Assembly (NCBI RefSeq): GCF_026540895.1
Contig: NZ_JALNUR010000005.1
Span: 84,515-148,514 of the forward strand
Source: Sphingomonas sp. GM_Shp_1
GTDB lineage: Bacteria; Pseudomonadota; Alphaproteobacteria; Sphingomonadales; Sphingomonadaceae
Length of the DNA: 64,000 nt
Direction: 5' to 3'
Positions 27,044 through 35,534 of this stretch are shown here, piece by piece (position 1 is the first letter of the stretch; every line of letters begins with the position of its first letter). The translations under genes and the position numbers were made by a program. The notes beneath the pieces were generated by a model. It did no database searches and was not told where the DNA came from. It was given only the letters and a program-made list of their open reading frames with translations.

Positions 27044-27684
27044 CAGCTGAACTCCACGGCGGTCCAGTCGCTCGACCAGGCGCGGCTTCCGGGGGTGTAG
27101 GGGATGTCGGCGTCCCATCGGCCGGGGACCAGTTCATACTGCAACTCGCGCGAGCCGCCGACTTCGGAGGTATAATAGGCGGTGAGGATCAGGCCCTTGA
27201 GCTTGCGCCAGGGGGACTCGACCGAGTCCGGGCCGGCGTCGGCGAAGGCGGCCTTGTCGATGGCTGCCACCGCCGCTTCCCGCCGGGCGGGGGCAGCGTT
27301 CAGATAGTCGCCATGCGTCCCGGCATCCAGTTGCCATTCCAGCCAGGCCAGATAGTCCAGGCTGCCGTCCCGACGCTGATGACGCGACAGGGTGACGGGC
27401 AGGGCGGCTCCGGCGGCGGGGGCGCGGGTGCCGTCAAGGCCATGGGCCAGGGCCAGGATGACGAAATCATGCGCGCCGATCTCGCCTGCGCCAGGCGTGG
27501 TGGTGCGGGGGATAACCCGCTGCGCCGCGTCACGCAGCACCGCACGCTGTCGATCGGTGACGATGTCCGCCGTGTCGGTCCAGCGGACGGCGGCGGTCGG
27601 GATGCCCACCACCATGGCGAACAGCGCCGCCCCTCCCAGTATCTCGCGTCGAGCCAAGCCCGTTTCGGCCATCACGTGCCCCAT
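27043..27684 (-). CDS. Gluconate 2-dehydrogenase subunit 3-like protein with Tat signal
   Basis: This 213-residue protein carries an N-terminal twin-arginine signal (ARREILGGAALFAMVVG) and the LRDAAQRVIPRTTTPGA segment of the gluconate 2-dehydrogenase subunit 3 family. These small subunits chaperone and export the GMC subunit, which lacks its own signal, into the periplasm. Two starts are possible, ATG 27684 and ATG 27672. It is the first gene of its operon and an AGAAC-N4-GTTCT dyad lies 36 bp upstream. No cytochrome c subunit gene is adjacent, so the electron acceptor is unknown. Confidence 0.8.
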   Translation of the reverse strand: MGHVMAETGLARREILGGAALFAMVVGIPTAAVRWTDTADIVTDRQRAVLRDAAQRVIPRTTTPGAGEIGAHDFVILALAHGLDGTRAPAAGAALPVTLSRHQRRDGSLDYLAWLEWQLDAGTHGDYLNAAPARREAAVAAIDKAAFADAGPDSVESPWRKLKGLILTAYYTSEVGGSRELQYELVPGRWDADIPYTPGSRAWSSDWTAVEFS

Positions 27685-27719
27685 CCTCGCCTATGCCGCC
27701 TTTATCGACGGCTATAATT

Positions 27720-27733
27720 AGAACTATCGTTCT
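27720..27733. promoter_or_regulatory. Candidate TetR operator, site C (AGAAC-TATC-GTTCT)
   Basis: This is a perfect 5-bp-arm dyad in the 79-bp gap between the end of tetR and the start of the GMC small-subunit gene, on the upstream side of the latter. The same arms occur at sites A, B and D. It should control the two-gene oxidoreductase operon on the minus strand. Confidence 0.75.
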
Positions 27734-27763
27734 ATTAAGGAGATTTGGACGAGGAGACAAGCG

Positions 27764-28432
27764 CTAAGCGCGGGGCGCGCGCGCCTTGGGATTGGTGGAC
27801 AGATAGGCGGCCAGCATGTCGGCCAGATCGGTCTTCAACTCGGACCAGTCGCCTTCGCCCGCCGCATCGATTGACGAACCGAAACCCAGATAGCGCGCGA
27901 TCGCGGCATAGAGGATGCGGAATCCCGCATCGGCGGCATGTTCGGGATCGGCATGGGGGATCGAGTCGCGGTTGGTGAGCAGCGCGGCGATCACCGCTTC
28001 GCTCGTCCGGGCATAGCTCCGCTTGCCGATGGCCGCGATCACCGGGTCCGCACTGGCGCGCAACATCAGCGGGCGCATCAGGTCGGCGTAGCGGCGCAGC
28101 ACCTCGGCCACCGACTCCACCAGGTCATGCACCATGTCGATCAGGTCGCCGCCCCGTGCGTTCAACTCTGCAATGGCCGCCAGCATGTCCGCATCGACCC
28201 GCTCCAAGACACGCAACTGCACGACATGGACCAAGTCGTCCTTGCTGTCGAAGCGGCAATAGATCGAACCGATCGACACTTTGCCGTGCTTGGCGACCTC
28301 GTTCAGCGTGAATTCGTCCGAACCGCGCTGGGTCATCAACTCCTCGGCGGTGGCCAGCATCCGCTCGAAACTCGCCTTGCTACGGCCCTGCTGCGGCGCG
28401 CGCGCCTTGGCCATGATCGTTTCGATATCCAT
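27764..28432 (-). CDS. TetR-family transcriptional regulator
   Basis: This 222-residue regulator has an N-terminal helix-turn-helix of TetR type (TLNEVAKHGKVSIGSIYCRF, then DSKDDLVHVV) and an all-helical effector domain. I chose ATG 28432; a GTG two codons earlier is the alternative. A 14-bp dyad lies 38 bp upstream, in the divergent gap shared with the luciferase-like monooxygenase gene. Copies of that dyad precede three other transcription units here. It is thus a good candidate for the repressor of the whole glycoside/aglycone region, relieved by a substrate or intermediate. Confidence 0.85.
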   Translation of the reverse strand: MDIETIMAKARAPQQGRSKASFERMLATAEELMTQRGSDEFTLNEVAKHGKVSIGSIYCRFDSKDDLVHVVQLRVLERVDADMLAAIAELNARGGDLIDMVHDLVESVAEVLRRYADLMRPLMLRASADPVIAAIGKRSYARTSEAVIAALLTNRDSIPHADPEHAADAGFRILYAAIARYLGFGSSIDAAGEGDWSELKTDLADMLAAYLSTNPKARAPRA

Positions 28433-28442
28433 CGACACCCCA

Positions 28443-28470
28443 TTGACAGCCCCCGGGCGGCCGTCATATC
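28443..28470 (+). promoter_or_regulatory. Promoter of the monooxygenase operon (TTGACA, 17-18 bp, ATATCA/TATCAG)
   Basis: A perfect -35 hexamer TTGACA (28443-28448) is followed after 17 to 18 bases by ATATCA/TATCAG. The TetR-type dyad B begins immediately after, so a bound repressor would cover the start of transcription. Confidence 0.6.
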
Positions 28471-28484
28471 AGAATTACAGTTCT
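28471..28484. promoter_or_regulatory. Candidate TetR operator, site B (AGAAT-TACA-GTTCT)
   Basis: This dyad lies in the divergent gap between tetR and the monooxygenase operon. Its flanks (TATC before, AATT after) equal those of site A about 6 kb away. Position next to the tetR promoter suggests autoregulation as well as control of the catabolic operon. Confidence 0.78.
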
Positions 28485-28560
28485 AATTTCATTTTAAACG
28501 AACCGCAGCAAAGCGGCAACGCGCCACGCCATGACGTGGGTGAAAAAAGGGAGAGGTTTG

Positions 28561-29664
28561 ATGCGTTTCTCGGTATTCCTCAACGCACGGTCCATGGCGC
28601 CGGAGCAGGATCGCGTGCTGATCCATGGCCTGACGGCCCATGCGGAACGGGCCGCCGCGCTGGGCTTCGATGCGCTGTTCATGCCGGACCATCATTTCAA
28701 CGGCTATATGCCGATCGCCAGCGACAGTTACATGTTCGCCTCCTATCTGGCGGCGAAATTCCCGCACATGCACTTCGGCTTTTCGGTCACCTCGGTGCCG
28801 CTGCATCATCCGGTGCGCTTCGTCGAGCGGATCAACATCCTCGACCAACTGACCGACGGCAAGCTGCTGGTCGGTGTCGGATCGGGCACCACGCCCGAGG
28901 AGATGATCGGCTTCGGCGTCGACTATCGCGACGCGGGCGCGATCTCCGAAAAGAATCTGGCGCTGGCGGAGCAGCTCTGGGCCAAGAGGATGGACGATCC
29001 GGCGGTCGAGATCGACAATGGCCCGCACCAGGGGCGCGTGCTCCAGCGGATCGCGCCCGCCGCCTATAGCGAGGGTCATGCCCGGCTGATGCCGGTGGCG
29101 ATGAAGGAAGCGAGTGCTCGTCGCGCCGCCGAGAATGCATGGCCCGCCTTCATTCCCGCCTTCACCCCACCGCAGATCGGCGGCACTGAGCCGATGAAGC
29201 ATGTCGCCAAGTTCTTCGGCATCTACAGGACGATGCTGGAGCAGGCCGGGCACAGCGCCGAGAAGATTGCCAGCGCGCTCGACTGGACGACCCACACCTA
29301 TCAGCTGGTCCATGTCGCCGACAGTGACGAGCAGGCGCGCGAGGAGATGATGACCATCCTGCGCGCCTATCAGGACGCCATCGAACGAGAGGCCGAATTC
29401 AACGCCCGTGCCGAGTCCAACGATGCGAACAAGAAGACCGACCGCACGCCCAATGCGCTGACCGAGGACTGGATCGGAACCTGGTGCCTTTACGGTTCGC
29501 CCGACACGGTGATCGCGCATCTCAAGCCCTATGAGGAGCTGGGCATCGGCAACATCCTGTGCGGCACGACCACGGGGCCGCTGACGGACGAGCGGCTGCA
29601 CCTGGGCGACCAGACGCTGCGCTTGCTGTCGGAAAAGGTCATGCCCGCGTTCAAGAAGGCCTGA
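28561..29664 (+). CDS. Luciferase-like (LLM) flavin-dependent monooxygenase
   Basis: This 367-residue protein has the bacterial-luciferase TIM-barrel pattern: LGFDALFMPDHHFNG near the N-terminus, SVPLHHPVRFVERINILDQLTDGKLLVGVGSG in the middle (residues about 90 to 122), and GSPDTVIAHLKPYEELGI at the C-terminus. Such enzymes use reduced FMN delivered by a separate reductase, and an FMN reductase gene follows 4 bp later. It is the first gene of the operon controlled by site B. Oxygenation of the aromatic aglycone or its ketone is the likely role. The substrate is unknown. Confidence 0.82.
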   Translation: MRFSVFLNARSMAPEQDRVLIHGLTAHAERAAALGFDALFMPDHHFNGYMPIASDSYMFASYLAAKFPHMHFGFSVTSVPLHHPVRFVERINILDQLTDGKLLVGVGSGTTPEEMIGFGVDYRDAGAISEKNLALAEQLWAKRMDDPAVEIDNGPHQGRVLQRIAPAAYSEGHARLMPVAMKEASARRAAENAWPAFIPAFTPPQIGGTEPMKHVAKFFGIYRTMLEQAGHSAEKIASALDWTTHTYQLVHVADSDEQAREEMMTILRAYQDAIEREAEFNARAESNDANKKTDRTPNALTEDWIGTWCLYGSPDTVIAHLKPYEELGIGNILCGTTTGPLTDERLHLGDQTLRLLSEKVMPAFKKA

Positions 29665-29668
29665 TCCG

Positions 29669-30235
29669 ATGGCACGTCATATCGTGGGGATCGGTGGCAC
29701 CTTCCGCCCGCGTTCGTCGAGCGAGATGCTGGTGCGGTCCGTGCTCGCCGAGTGCGAGCGGATGGGCGCGCATACGACCATGTTCGATGGTCCGGCGCTG
29801 GCGGCGCTGCCGCACTTCAACCCGGAGCGTCCCGAACGCACGTCGGAACAGGCGGCCTTCGTCGCGGCGCTGCGCCAGGCGGACGGCCTCGTCATCGGGA
29901 CGCCGGGCTATCATGGCGGCGTCTCGGGCGTGGTGAAGAACGCCATCGACCTGCTCGAGGATCTGCGCGGGGACGAGCGGGTCTATTTCGACGGGATGCC
30001 GGTCGGCCTGATCGTGTCGGCGGCGGGATGGCAGGCGGGCGGCGTCACGCTGGCGGCGCTGCGCGGGATCGTCCACGCGATGCGCGGCTGGCCGACCCCG
30101 GCGGGGATCGCGATCAACTCGATCGCGCAGAAGCCCTTCGGCGGCGACGGCGCGATCGTCGATGAAGGCGTGGCGGCGCAGATCGCCACTCAGGCGCGGC
30201 AGGTCATGGCCTTTCGCCTGGAACCGGTCGCATGA
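29669..30235 (+). CDS. NAD(P)H-dependent FMN reductase, partner of the LLM monooxygenase
   Basis: This 188-residue flavodoxin-fold protein opens with the phosphate-binding loop GIGGTFRPRSSSEML and contains GLVIGTPGYHGGVSGVVKNAIDLL, the flavin-binding core of the SsuE/MsuE family. It sits 4 bp after the luciferase-like monooxygenase and overlaps the glucosidase start by 4 bp. It should supply the reduced flavin for that monooxygenase. Confidence 0.88.
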   Translation: MARHIVGIGGTFRPRSSSEMLVRSVLAECERMGAHTTMFDGPALAALPHFNPERPERTSEQAAFVAALRQADGLVIGTPGYHGGVSGVVKNAIDLLEDLRGDERVYFDGMPVGLIVSAAGWQAGGVTLAALRGIVHAMRGWPTPAGIAINSIAQKPFGGDGAIVDEGVAAQIATQARQVMAFRLEPVA

Positions 30236-32580
30236 CCGCGCTGACCACCGCGCAGCAGGCGAGCCTGACCGCCGGGGCGGCGATGTGGCGATCGGTCGCG
30301 ATCCCGGAGGCGGGCATTCCATCGCTGCACATGAGCGATGGCCCGATGGGGATCGCCAGCGGGCGGGTCGACGAGCGCGACGTCGCGCGCCTGTCGCCGT
30401 GCGCGACGGCCCTCGGTGCCAGCTTCGATGTCGCACTGATTGCGCGGGTCGCGGCGCTGGTCGGGGGCGAAGCGATCCGCATGGGTGTCGACCTCGTCCT
30501 GGCCCCCAATGTCAACATGGCGCGCAGTCCGCTGGCCGGGCGGGCGTTCGAATATTTTTCCGAAGATCCCCTGCTGACCGGGCTGGCGGGCGCGGCGTGG
30601 ACAAGGGGGCTTCAGTCGACCGGCGTCGGTGCCTGCGTCAAGCATCTGGTCTGCAACGATAGCGAGACGGATCGCGACCGCATGAACGCCGTGATCGACG
30701 AGCGGGCGCTGCGCGAGGTCTATCTGCTGCCGTTCGAATTGTGCGCGGCGGCCGGGGCGGGGGCGATGCTGACCGCCTATAACCGGGTCAATGGCGACTG
30801 GTGCGCCGAGCATGGCCATATCTCGACCATCGTGAAGCGGGAATGGGGCTTTGCCGGGCCTTTCATCAGCGATTGGTTCGGGACGCATTCGACCGCAGGC
30901 AGCCTGAACGGTGGGCTCGACCTGGAGATGCCGGGACCGGCGCGGTTCCTCGGTTCCAAGGCCGTGGCGGCGGTTGAGGCGGGTGAGGTGGCGGCGGAGC
31001 GATTGGCCGACGCCGCCGAGCGTGTCGCGCGGGCCGCTCGTCGCTGGTCCGGCCCCAAATCGGCGTCCGAAGAAGATGCCGATGCGCTGCTGGTCGAGGC
31101 GGCGGCAGCGGGTATGGTGTTGCTCCGCAACGAAGGCGATCTGCTGCCGATGACGCCGGGCAGGCATCGCCGGATCGCGGTGATCGGCCCGAATGCGGCG
31201 GCCCCCTGCTATCAGGGCGGCACCTTCGCCAAGATCGCCCTGTCTCCTGACGCGGTTCGTCCCCTGGACGCGATCATCGCGCGTTATGGCGGTGCGGCAG
31301 AGATCATCTACGAACCCGGCGTCGATCCCCAGCCGCGCCTGCCCACCATGCCGGTACGGTCCATTGATGGCGAGGGGCAGGGCATGACGGTCGAGTATTT
31401 CGCCGATGGCGACCTGTCCGCCCAGCCGATCGGGCAGGAGGTGCGCAACACCAATTCGCTGGTCTGGTTCGTCGGCGTGCATGAGCAGGGTGTCTTCGAC
31501 CGTCCTGCCGCGATCCGTGCCAGTGGCTGGTTCACGGCCACCATGGACGGCGTGCATCGCTTCTATGCGGGGGCGACCGGCGCGGTCACCCTGAAGGTCG
31601 ATGGGCAGCCGCTGATCGAGCAGTCCCGGCGTATGGCGGCGTCGGACGTGATGGGCTCCCTCAAGCGCGGCGATGCCGACAGCGCCGAGACGATGCTGAC
31701 GGCCGGGCAGCGCGTGCTGGTCGAGGTCGTGTTCCGCTATGACGGCGCGCGGGTCCACGGCCTGTGGTACGGCGTGCGCGGACCGGACAGCGCCGAGGCG
31801 ATGCTGGCGCGCGCGGTCGAGGCAGCGGCGGGTGCCGACGCGGTGATCCTCATGATCGGCGAAACATCGGACTCCAGCGTCGAGAGCAAGGATCGGCCCG
31901 ACACCGCGGTCGCGCCCGAGCAGAGGACGCTGATCGATACGGTCTGCTCGGCCAATTCCAACACCGCGATCATCGCCAATATCGGCCATGCCTTTGACGC
32001 GACATGGCATGACCAGGCATCGGCGCTGATCTCCGCCTGGTATCCCGGCGAGGGTTTCGGCCCGGCGCTCGCCGCCGTCCTGGCGGGTGATGCCGAGCCG
32101 GGTGGCCGGTTGCCGGTCACGCTGGCCCGATGCGAGGCGGACTATCCGGCACTGTCGCTTCAGCCGGACGGGGAGAGTGATCTTCCCTATCAGGACGGCG
32201 TGCTGATCGGATATCGGGGTTTACGGGCACGCGGCACGGCGCCGCTCTACGCTTTCGGCGCGGGGCGGGGTTACACCCGTTTCGATTGGCGGAATGTCGA
32301 AACCGATGGCGGCGATGTCCTGGTCACCCTGCGCAATAGCGGCGAGCGTGTCGGGAGCGAGGTGGTGCAGCTCTATCGGCATGTCCCCGAATTCGCACTT
32401 GTCGGCTTCGCCAAGATCCTATTGCAGCCGGGTGAGACGAGGACGGTCAGGATCACGCCCGAGCCCCGCCTTTTCCGAATCTGGAACGGCCGCGACTGGG
32501 AGAAGCCGGGCGAGCGCGGCCGCCTGTCGGTCGGCCGTGCCAGCGACGATCTGCCCTTCACGACGGAGGTGGCGATATGA
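30232..32580 (+). CDS. GH3-family beta-glucosidase with PA14 insertion
   Basis: This 782-residue glycoside hydrolase has the GH3 catalytic nucleophile D214 in FISDWFG and the substrate-binding KH in CVKHLVCNDSE. The second alpha/beta domain follows, interrupted by a PA14-like lectin insertion from about residue 384. A fibronectin-III-like C-terminal domain (VTLRNSGERVGSEVVQLY) ends the protein. There is no signal peptide, so it acts in the cytoplasm on an imported O-glucoside. The ATG overlaps the FMN reductase stop (ATGA). With the C-deglycosidase pair, the region could handle both O- and C-linked glucose. Confidence 0.88.
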   Translation: MTALTTAQQASLTAGAAMWRSVAIPEAGIPSLHMSDGPMGIASGRVDERDVARLSPCATALGASFDVALIARVAALVGGEAIRMGVDLVLAPNVNMARSPLAGRAFEYFSEDPLLTGLAGAAWTRGLQSTGVGACVKHLVCNDSETDRDRMNAVIDERALREVYLLPFELCAAAGAGAMLTAYNRVNGDWCAEHGHISTIVKREWGFAGPFISDWFGTHSTAGSLNGGLDLEMPGPARFLGSKAVAAVEAGEVAAERLADAAERVARAARRWSGPKSASEEDADALLVEAAAAGMVLLRNEGDLLPMTPGRHRRIAVIGPNAAAPCYQGGTFAKIALSPDAVRPLDAIIARYGGAAEIIYEPGVDPQPRLPTMPVRSIDGEGQGMTVEYFADGDLSAQPIGQEVRNTNSLVWFVGVHEQGVFDRPAAIRASGWFTATMDGVHRFYAGATGAVTLKVDGQPLIEQSRRMAASDVMGSLKRGDADSAETMLTAGQRVLVEVVFRYDGARVHGLWYGVRGPDSAEAMLARAVEAAAGADAVILMIGETSDSSVESKDRPDTAVAPEQRTLIDTVCSANSNTAIIANIGHAFDATWHDQASALISAWYPGEGFGPALAAVLAGDAEPGGRLPVTLARCEADYPALSLQPDGESDLPYQDGVLIGYRGLRARGTAPLYAFGAGRGYTRFDWRNVETDGGDVLVTLRNSGERVGSEVVQLYRHVPEFALVGFAKILLQPGETRTVRITPEPRLFRIWNGRDWEKPGERGRLSVGRASDDLPFTTEVAI

Positions 32581-33029
32581 AGGCCCTGTTTCATGCGCTC
32601 GTCCTCACCACGCCATTTCTGGCACCGGCCGCGCTTGCCGGATCGGGGAGCACGCTGACCGAGCGCAACCGCGTGATCATGACCGATTTCGCCGATCGCT
32701 TCTATACCCGACGCGACGTGGCAGGGGCGTTTCAGCGCTATGTCGTGGCGGACTATATCCAGCATAATCCCGGCCTTGCCGATGGCCGCGACGCCGCGGT
32801 CGCCGCGCTTGCCCCCAAATTCGCGACGCCCGGCGCGCGCTTCGACGTGAAGCGGATCATCGTCGACGGCGACATGGCGGTCATTCACCTGCACGGTCGC
32901 ACCAACCCGGATACCCCCGGCGGTGCGGTCGCCGACATCTATCGCCTGAAGGACGGCAGGATCGTCGAACATTGGGACGTGATCCAGCCGATGCCGACCA
33001 CCGCGCGCAATCCGCATCCCATGTTCTAG
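32577..33029 (+). CDS. Secreted SnoaL-like (NTF2-fold) protein
   Basis: This 150-residue protein has an N-terminal signal peptide ending near APAALAGSG and the SnoaL-like pattern YVVADYIQHNPGLADGRDAA, VHLHGRT-like strand and ADIYRLKDGRIVEHWDVIQP. It overlaps the glucosidase stop by 4 bp and closes the operon. Cytoplasmic relatives are polyketide cyclases or small isomerases. The signal peptide places this one in the periplasm, where its function is unknown. Confidence 0.75.
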   Translation: MKALFHALVLTTPFLAPAALAGSGSTLTERNRVIMTDFADRFYTRRDVAGAFQRYVVADYIQHNPGLADGRDAAVAALAPKFATPGARFDVKRIIVDGDMAVIHLHGRTNPDTPGGAVADIYRLKDGRIVEHWDVIQPMPTTARNPHPMF

Positions 33030-33067
33030 CTGCTGCAAAATTATCTCGCCCGATCGCCGATCGGTGC

Positions 33068-33096
33068 TTGACTCCCATATTAAATAGAACAATCAT
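33068..33096 (+). promoter_or_regulatory. Promoter of the TonB-receptor operon (TTGACT, 17 bp, AATCAT)
   Basis: TTGACT (33068-33073) and AATCAT (33091-33096) are separated by 17 bp. The -10 element lies inside the dyad of site D, so repression by occlusion is expected. Confidence 0.55.
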
Positions 33097-33099
33097 TCT
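33086..33099. promoter_or_regulatory. Candidate TetR operator, site D (AGAAC-AATC-ATTCT)
   Basis: This dyad differs from the consensus arms by one base and lies 50 bp before the TonB receptor start. It is followed by an extra half-site GTTCT at 33101-33105. It matches sites A, B and C in arm length, spacing and flanking A/T. Confidence 0.7.
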
Positions 33100-33148
33100 A
33101 GTTCTAAACGAGGGGCGGATACGCCTCCGACCAAGGAGAGGGGATCAG

Positions 33149-35470
33149 ATGATGAGGTTCCGCCGCGTCGTACTAACGGCGCTTACCACCACCACCGCTT
33201 TGTGCGTGGCCCATCCCGCGTTCGCGCAGATTGCCGATCCAGCAGGCGCGACGCCGCAGACATCGGCCAACAGAACGACGACGAGTGCGTCCGACGACGG
33301 GCTTCAATCCGAAGATATCATCGTCACCGCGACCAAGGTCGAAACGCGGTTGCAGGACACCCCGATCGCCATCCGCGCCATCGGCGGGGCGGATCTGACC
33401 AAGGCGCAGGTCACCGACGTCAGCGGGCTTCAGCGGCTGGCCCCGGACCTGGGCATCACCCCGGACTCCGTCTTCACCAAGATCGCGATCCGTGGCGTAT
33501 CCAGCCAGGATATTTCGGAAAGCGCCGATCCCGCTCTGACCGTTTCGATCGACGGCGAATATATCAACCGCCCGGTCGGCCTGAACGCCAATTTCTTCGA
33601 CCTGGAGCGGATCGAGGTACTACGCGGGCCGCAGGGTACGTTGTTCGGCCGCAACTCGACGGCGGGTGCGCTCAACATCGTGGCGGCCAAGCCTGTTCTG
33701 GAAAGCTTCGAGGGCTCGGCGACGGCGGGCTACGGCAATTACAATGCGATCTATGCGACGGGCGCGGTCAACGTGCCGCTGGGCGACAAGGTCGCGATCC
33801 GCATCGCCGGGCTGCACAACCAGCATGACGGCTATGTCGACAATGGTCCGGCGGGGCGTGGCGACGATGCCAATGTCGATGCCGTTCGCGGCAGCATTCT
33901 ATTCGCACCCGGCGCGTTGGAGGTCTATCTCGCGGGCGAATATGTCGACATCGACCAGACCGGGCCGATGCAATATGGCCTGGCCGTCAGCGGATCGACC
34001 CCCGGCGTGACCGAACTGCCCGCTTCGGTGGCGTCGCCGACGACCTATACCACGCTCGCCCAACGCCAGGTCCCATCCTTTGTCGACGTGCCCCAGGGGT
34101 TCGATCCCGCCAGCTTTCCGCTCGCCCGGACGGGCAGCTTCCAGAGCCAGCAATATGCGGTGCGGGGCCGCGTCTCCTATGATTTCGGCGGCGCGACGCT
34201 CAGCTATATCGGCGGTTATCGGCATGTCGATAACCAGGCGGTCATCCCGCAGAACGGCTTCCTGCCCGAGCTGTTCACCTTCTATAATGACCGCTACGAT
34301 ACCCGCACGCAAAGCCATGAGGTCCGCCTGAACGGCGGAACCCAGGGCCGGTTCGTCTGGCAGGTCGGTGGCTTTTATTTCCACGAGAACCAGATCATCA
34401 CCCGCGGACTCTATCTGCCCATGGCAGGGGCCTTCGCGAACTTCTTCTATCGTCCTTACGTGACGTCGGATTCCAAGTCGGCCTTTGCCCAGGCGACCTA
34501 CTGGATCGTGCCCGACACGCTGAGCTTCACCGGCGGCATCCGCTACACCGACGACAAGAAGGATGCGGAATATATCAACTACGGCTTCTACCGCTCGCCG
34601 ACCATGGCGCGGCCGCCTGCCGACGGCAGCGGGCCGGGGGCGGTGATCCGCTATCCGACCTACAAGGAAGACAAGATCACCTGGACGGCCGGCGTCGAAT
34701 ACAAACCCGCACGCGACAATCTTCTCTATGCCAAGGTCAGCACCGGGTACAAAAGCGGCGGCTTCGATCTGGTCGGATCGTTCAATGCGGAAAATCTGAC
34801 GGCCTATGAGATCGGGTCGAAGAACCGCTTCATGGGCAATCGGCTCGAATTCAATGCCAGCGCCTTCTATTATGATTACAAGGACCAGCAGGTTCAGGTC
34901 TATATCGACACGACGGTCGGCGCGCGCACCTTCAACGCGGGCAAGAGCCGTGTCTGGGGCATCGAGACCGACACCGCCGTCCGCCTGTCGCCCAACGACC
35001 GGGTCAGCCTGATCGTCAACTATATCGACGCGCGGCTCCAGCAGTTCGCGGGCATCCCCGCCCCGACGCTGGCCAATCCCCCGGCCAATGTCCCGCGCCT
35101 GACGCTCGACCTGGCGGGCAATGTCGCACCACAGGCGCCCAAGTGGACGATCGGGATCAACTATACCAAGACGATCGAACTGGGCGACGGATACAAGCTG
35201 GTCGCCAACGGCTTCAGCCGGTTTAAGTCCCGCTACTTCCTCACCGCCTTCAACTACAAGGGCGACGAGGTGGATGCGTTCACCACCACCGATCTCAGCC
35301 TGGAACTGAACATGCCGAACAACCGGTTCAGCATCCAGGGCTATGTCCGCAATGTCGAGAACAATCGGGTGAAGACCTATGCCGGGTTCACCGGCGGCGG
35401 CATCAACATCTACAACTGGAATTTCGGCCAGCCGCGTACCTACGGCGTGCAGGGCTCGTTCCGCTTCTGA
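33149..35470 (+). CDS. TonB-dependent outer-membrane receptor
   Basis: This 773-residue receptor begins with a signal peptide ending HPAFAQ. It has a TonB-box-like segment (EDIIVTATK), a plug domain with VLRGPQGTLFGRNSTAGALNI, and a C-terminal barrel ending in GSFRF with terminal aromatic Phe. I chose the ATG at 33149, which follows AAGGAGAGGGG. In sphingomonads, receptors of this branch import plant glycosides and aromatic oligomers. The position at the head of the ring-cleavage operon, under dyad D, implies uptake of the glycoside or its aglycone. Confidence 0.92.
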   Translation: MMRFRRVVLTALTTTTALCVAHPAFAQIADPAGATPQTSANRTTTSASDDGLQSEDIIVTATKVETRLQDTPIAIRAIGGADLTKAQVTDVSGLQRLAPDLGITPDSVFTKIAIRGVSSQDISESADPALTVSIDGEYINRPVGLNANFFDLERIEVLRGPQGTLFGRNSTAGALNIVAAKPVLESFEGSATAGYGNYNAIYATGAVNVPLGDKVAIRIAGLHNQHDGYVDNGPAGRGDDANVDAVRGSILFAPGALEVYLAGEYVDIDQTGPMQYGLAVSGSTPGVTELPASVASPTTYTTLAQRQVPSFVDVPQGFDPASFPLARTGSFQSQQYAVRGRVSYDFGGATLSYIGGYRHVDNQAVIPQNGFLPELFTFYNDRYDTRTQSHEVRLNGGTQGRFVWQVGGFYFHENQIITRGLYLPMAGAFANFFYRPYVTSDSKSAFAQATYWIVPDTLSFTGGIRYTDDKKDAEYINYGFYRSPTMARPPADGSGPGAVIRYPTYKEDKITWTAGVEYKPARDNLLYAKVSTGYKSGGFDLVGSFNAENLTAYEIGSKNRFMGNRLEFNASAFYYDYKDQQVQVYIDTTVGARTFNAGKSRVWGIETDTAVRLSPNDRVSLIVNYIDARLQQFAGIPAPTLANPPANVPRLTLDLAGNVAPQAPKWTIGINYTKTIELGDGYKLVANGFSRFKSRYFLTAFNYKGDEVDAFTTTDLSLELNMPNNRFSIQGYVRNVENNRVKTYAGFTGGGINIYNWNFGQPRTYGVQGSFRF

Positions 35471-35479
35471 CGACACCAT

Positions 35480-35509
35480 CCCCGGCGCGACGCTTCGCCG
35501 CCGCCGGGG
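35480..35509 (+). terminator. Intercistronic hairpin after the TonB receptor
   Basis: CCCCGGCG (35480-35487) pairs perfectly with CGCCGGGG (35502-35509). There is no U-tract. It may stabilise the receptor mRNA or partly terminate, so that the downstream catabolic genes are expressed less than the receptor. Confidence 0.5.
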
Positions 35510-35534
35510 AATCATTCAGCCCCTGGAGCATGAC

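Noticed and set aside
30190..32010. 600-residue minus-strand frame opposite the GH3 gene
   Set aside because: The GH3 catalytic motifs on the plus strand are intact and the antisense product is rich in Arg, His and Asp without domains.
33899..35515. Very long minus-strand open frame opposite the TonB receptor
   Set aside because: It is a GC-driven shadow: the plus strand encodes a full TonB receptor with signal peptide and motifs, and the minus-strand translation shows no family pattern.
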